From Stephanodiscus triporus (taxonomy: Eukaryota; Bacillariophyta; Thalassiosirophyceae; Thalassiosirales; Thalassiosiraceae), in assembly GCA_036939755.1 (NCBI GenBank), contig JALLAZ010000360.1:1-33778 (forward strand): 33,778 bases of DNA. Direction: 5' to 3'. Shown here in pieces: positions 30,438-33,778 of this stretch. Every line of letters starts with the position of its first letter. Positions within the stretch are counted from its first letter, which is position 1. The notes under the pieces were generated by a model. The model was not told where the DNA came from. It did no database searches and saw only the letters and a program-made list of their open reading frames with translations. The position numbers and the translations under genes were made by a program.

Positions 30438-32621
30438 TGAGGAAGACGATGACGAGGGGGAGGGACGTGACGGCGACCAGCCACGACCGTACAAATACTG
30501 GTCGTGGTCGAAGCAGTACGGCAATCCGGAGATACTCAGGCCTCACCCCACGCACACGTCAAGCATGATTGTTGGGCAGGACGGATCCTACCTCCTCCTC
30601 CTGAGACTTGCCGCGGCCCTCCCGAGTCCTCTCGCGAGGATCAAGTGGGATCAGGAGGAGGAGGAGGGACGCCGGGTCACGAGGGGCGGCGCCGCCGCTC
30701 GACGGAGGGGGGGAGGGGGGCACGGACGACGCGGGCCCGGCAACGGCGGCGGCAACGACGACGGCGACGCGAACGACGTCCTCGACGGGGGCGGCGCGTC
30801 CAGACGCGGCAACGAGCTGGAGGAGGACTACTTCGTCACGGTAAACATCGAGGCGCCTCTCCAGGCCGTGATGGATTCCGTGGACGAGTCGCAGACCCAC
30901 TTCCCCCTCCTGCGCGCGGGGCTTTGGGACTACCGCACGGAGGAGGAGGTCACGAACGAGGATCCGGTGTTCGCCACGTTCTGCGCCATGGATGTCGTGT
31001 CGCTGCGCGCCGGGGACATACTCAGCGTCAGCTTCATGAACGACGACATATCGAGGGAGAGGGCGCCGTTCCCGGACAATACCCCCCCCGACCTGGTGAA
31101 CAGCCTGACGCTCGTCAAGGTTTACGGCAACACCCTGGCGAGGTACGAGAGGTTGAAATCCTCCCCGAGCGACGTACATGCGAATTTGTTAGATGATGCG
31201 AGGAGGGGAATCAGCGAGAGGATATCGGGAGGAGGAGGAGGAGGTGGGGCGGGATACGGAGGGGGCAATGCGCCCTCCTCTCCCAGGGGGAAGACGCCAA
31301 GAGGTCGGAACGGACGGGATCATTCCTTCGAGGAATCGAACGACGATTGCGCCGAGGAAGACTGGTACCAGAACCAACTGGACTGCGAGGCCGAGGAGTT
31401 CGACCGATCCCTCACCCGCACCGCGCGTTGGATCAGCCCACGGAACGACTTCCTCCCCACGCCGTTTCGTCCGTGTCTGCACTCCCACTCCTCCGTGATC
31501 GAATTCCCGCATCCCGGCCACTACCTAATTCTGGGGCGCGTCGCGTTGGGCTGTCGCCGCGACGCAACGTTTCACTCCGTGTTGAGCGGCGGGCCCATCG
31601 AGGGACACAGGGCCCAGCTTTCCGTGCGGTCGGTGGGCGGGAGGTTGCTCCACGCCGTGGGCTTCGTGTTTGAGGACAAGCCGAGGTTGGAATGGGCGGA
31701 TCTATCGATCCTGAGCGAGAATGCGATGTTCAACGACATCGTCCACGTGCCCCAGGCGGGGACAGAGTTGAGCATCACGGCCACTGGAGATTGCCGTCTC
31801 CATCCGGAGGGGACCGAGGTCGGGCCGTTCTGCTCGGCGGTGTCCCAGAGTTTGAGCTGTCTGCTACTTGATGATGAAATCATGGAAGGTAATACCTGAT
31901 TGTTTCGGAGTGTTGTATCTTTATCATCCCTGTCCCGATAATAGACGCATTTTTCTTCCTCTTCTTTTTTTCTTCATGTCGCCTTCAGTCGATCGATATA
32001 TGATTGGAACAGTGCGCAACACACCACTCAATAAACGTGAAGTCAAGTGGTTCCATACGAGGTCAGTGTCGGCCCCTCCAGGACAAGGCAAGGGAGGGAC
32101 AAAAGCAACCCCAAGCCTTTTCGACGTCGACGGCAACCGACTCGTTTGGAGGGGATGCCTGAACAACTTTCAGATGAACGGTAGGGACAACACCAATGGT
32201 TCAACGGTCACAGTGCTCGTAATTGGAACCCTTCCTCCTCTACATCGGGGGTATGTTCTTACTCTCTTAAAGAACAATGATCCTATCGCGATTTCGCTCA
32301 CACCAGAATCTCTCGATATAAAGGGAAGGTGAGAGACATACATGATGTTTTCGGATGATGTTTTGTTCGCCTTTGGGGCATTCGTTACTCAAGTTACATG
32401 TGTTTTACGTGTACTCTGGGAATGTCAGGCATTGTCACTACTTCCAAGAGGTCATTGAATTATGTGACGGAGACGAGATTGCAGTAGCACAATGTGCATA
32501 TGGCGGCGAAGACGACAGAAGCTGGAGAGAGCAGCTCCATATAGAGAACAGGTTTGTTGAATTCGACACGAGGATAGGTCACTTTTCCTTCGTGGTGTTG
32601 CATAATTCAGGGACAGACTAA
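29122..32621 (+). CDS. large BTB/T1 (KCTD-like) domain protein with acidic tract and C-terminal beta-rich repeats
   Basis: Three exons, 29122-31888, 31989-32328 and 32429-32621; two GT-AG introns of exactly 100 nt; 1099 residues. After a Gly/His-rich start, residues from about 121 form a potassium-channel-type BTB/T1 domain: LRLNVGGHPYDVVRTSIPLL, VFIDRDGDAFGDVLRYLRGG. Its last helix (RLRTEADYYGLHGLV) comes only after an insertion of about 80 Gly-rich residues. KCTD-type proteins often serve as oligomeric adaptors for cullin-3 ligases. There follow a Glu/Asp tract of about 100 residues (with an (GAC)11 repeat) and, from about 580 on, beta-rich segments such as HPGHYLILGRVALGC and a final FQEVIELCDGDEIAVA...NRFVEF...FSFVVL. 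These look like jelly-roll (TNF/C1q-like) modules. The C-terminal assignment is inference; the BTB call is firm. Confidence 0.8.
30403..30435 (+). repeat. (GAC)11 trinucleotide repeat encoding poly-Asp
   Basis: Eleven perfect GAC units within the acidic tract of the BTB protein. It is in frame, so length changes would alter only the Asp run. Confidence 0.9.
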
Positions 32622-33117
32622 AAATACCGGCTGTAATCTGCTACATAAACGTTGGTAAACTCCAACTGGCAATTTTTCGAAGACATGTTTTAACATCTAT
32701 TATCTATAAACGGCAGAGGAAATTTATATTCACTGATTGCAATTTAAAGTTACCGTCATAAAGTCGTTTGGCCCGCAACACGTTCATAACATGCTTGGAA
32801 AATGCTGCCTAATTATTCAATGATGTACCATACCCAAGGTAACAATATGCATCTCGTCATTTGTTGACTTTTCTCGTTCATTTTGACATAATCATCTGCT
32901 AGACGTAGGCTGCGCATGTCACAATAGATATGAGCGCAACATGGATGCAGAGTCGCGCCAAGCTCGTCTTCGCTCCCCCCCCCCCATCGCCCCTTAACAG
33001 ATGACGTTCATGATATTCTAGAAGCAGGACTTGTCAATTCATCATCAATGCGCATGCAACCCCCCCCCGTCGCTTTCGTCACACGATGCGGAATATAACG
33101 AGGAAGGAAGCACCCAA
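32622..33117. other. intergenic region between convergent genes
   Basis: 496 bases hold the 3' ends of the BTB and MYCBP-like genes. I see no ORF, RNA gene or element. Two C-runs stand out: 11 C at 32975-32985 and 9 C at 33060-33068. The second continues as GTCGCT, the same sequence that follows the C-run at 16343. Confidence 0.4.
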
Positions 33118-33673
33118 CTAACTTTCCGATGGTTCCTGCCTGGCCTTCTTGGCCTCCTCCCTCGAATGCTTCAAATTCGCCTTCAGAGTCTCGACGGTTT
33201 TGTTCAATTCCCTCACCTGATTCCTCAGATCCTTATTCTCCTTCTTCAACTTATCATTTTCCTGCTGTTGATGCTGCTGCAGTGCGATAGTCGCGGCGCC
33301 GCCGTTATAATTGACGTCGCTTCCGACGCCCTCGCCTCCGCCGCCGCCGCCGCCGCCAAGATATTTTCTGATGTAATCGGTCGATTCCAGCGGACGATCG
33401 GCCTCCTCGTACAGTCCGACGAGGACGGACGTGAGCGAATCGATCGCCCCCGATCGCTCGAGGTACTTACGAAACTCCTCCTTCTTCGATTCGGGCGTCT
33501 TTTTTGCATTGTTATTGTTTTTTGCGATCGCGCGGAAGCGACGAACGCAGTCAGTGTCGGATGTCGTCGAGGAGTGCCGGGTAGCGAGTAGTCCAGGGAA
33601 GGCGATCCATGAACAGACCGTCAAGGAAAACCCAAGAAGGCCGAGTAGACGAACTCACCTGATACGAAGACAT
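33118..33673 (-). CDS. MYCBP/FAP174-like protein (AMY-1 family)
   Basis: Two exons, 33673-33659 (only five codons, MSSYQ) and 33498-33118, with a 160-nt GT-AG intron; 131 residues. Exon 2 opens TPESKKEEFRKYLERSGAID and continues SLTSVLVGLYEEADRP, LESTDYIRKYLGG. This aligns without gaps to animal c-Myc-binding protein (MYCBP, 103 residues), including the MxxYK-like start supplied by the short first exon. The family forms a four-helix dimerisation/docking fold like that of PKA regulatory subunits and binds A-kinase anchoring proteins. In Chlamydomonas the homologue FAP174 is a flagellar central-pair protein. After a poly-Gly linker, the C-terminal 50 residues are a strong coiled coil (KLKKENKDLRNQVRELNK). 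The promoter would lie in the last 105 bases of the window. Confidence 0.9.
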
Positions 33674-33778
33674 TTTCCACCCAGAATCAATTCGTAATCT
33701 TTATTTATGAAAAAAGTATTTAATGTAAGACTCCGGTCCCCAACCCTAACTACGCATGGTGTAAGGGGTAAGGAGAAG
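33674..33778. other. upstream region of MYCBP-like gene, window edge
   Basis: 105 bases with an AT-rich stretch (33700-33722) about 30-50 bases upstream of the start, and no other visible gene. Confidence 0.3.

Noticed and set aside
29633..30484. 283-codon minus-strand Arg/Pro-rich frame opposite the BTB gene
   Set aside because: Antisense shadow of the GAC/GGC-rich repeats. The plus strand encodes a clear BTB domain.
29908..30555. 215-codon minus-strand frame with long Val/Ile runs that looks like a membrane protein
   Set aside because: The hydrophobic runs are the antisense reading of the Asp/Glu codon tract (GTC from GAC), not a real membrane protein.
33715..33760. CCCTAAC-like bases near the window end as telomeric repeat
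   Set aside because: Only one unit is present (CAACCCTAACTAC), so there is no repeat array.
1..33778. CRISPR arrays, tRNA or rRNA genes, bacterial operons or insertion sequences
   Set aside because: No spaced direct repeats, cloverleaf patterns or rRNA sequence were recognised by eye, and the spliced genes are eukaryotic. A small RNA gene could still be missed without a computed search.

Overview
The window looks like nuclear DNA of a photosynthetic stramenopile, most likely a diatom, probably a centric one. Genes are compact and closely packed on both strands, with short GT-AG introns (76 to 160 nt in the 14 coding introns I could place). Several products carry N-terminal targeting regions. 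One has a signal peptide followed by an ASAFAP-like 'SRA-F' site, which is typical of secondary (complex) plastids. A Tic22-type plastid import protein and a CRT-like transporter fit this. A MYCBP/FAP174-type protein hints at flagellated gametes. These assignments rest on recognised motifs only; no database search was possible.

Layout. 1-1375: decayed remnants of what look like oxygenase-type genes. 1376-3733 (-): ABC-class ATPase with an RGG-rich N-terminus, four exons. 4236-7356 (-): unrecognised 1006-residue low-complexity protein with two C-terminal membrane helices. 7575-8672 (-): Tic22-like protein. 8893-9495 (+): rhodanese. 9722-10225 (-): HINT-type HIT protein. 10726-12091 (+): plastid-targeted Met-rich STI1-like protein. 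12285-16268 (-): exocyst subunit SEC5/EXOC2. 16416-24829 (-): an 8.4-kb two-ORF non-LTR retrotransposon flanked by an 8-bp target-site duplication. 24870-26745 (+): BioA aminotransferase of biotin synthesis. 26817-28829 (-): CRT-like transporter. 29122-32621 (+): very large BTB/T1-domain protein. 33118-33673 (-): MYCBP-like protein.

The most striking object is the retrotransposon. Both ORFs are open over their full length. ORF2 keeps the reverse transcriptase catalytic aspartates and a C-terminal restriction-like endonuclease signature. ORF1 and ORF2 are joined by an AUGA stop-start overlap. There is almost no 5' or 3' untranslated sequence, and the 3' end is a short TA-rich tail. It sits inside what was a shared promoter of about 180 bp between the divergent SEC5 and bioA genes, and it is transcribed towards SEC5.

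The host genes do not form one pathway. They are housekeeping and organelle genes of an alga: biotin synthesis, plastid import and folding, secretion, vacuole or plastid membrane transport and nucleotide hydrolysis. Many are in divergent pairs with short shared promoters (SEC5/bioA, Tic22/rhodanese, HINT/STI1-like, CRT/BTB) or convergent pairs with short gaps.
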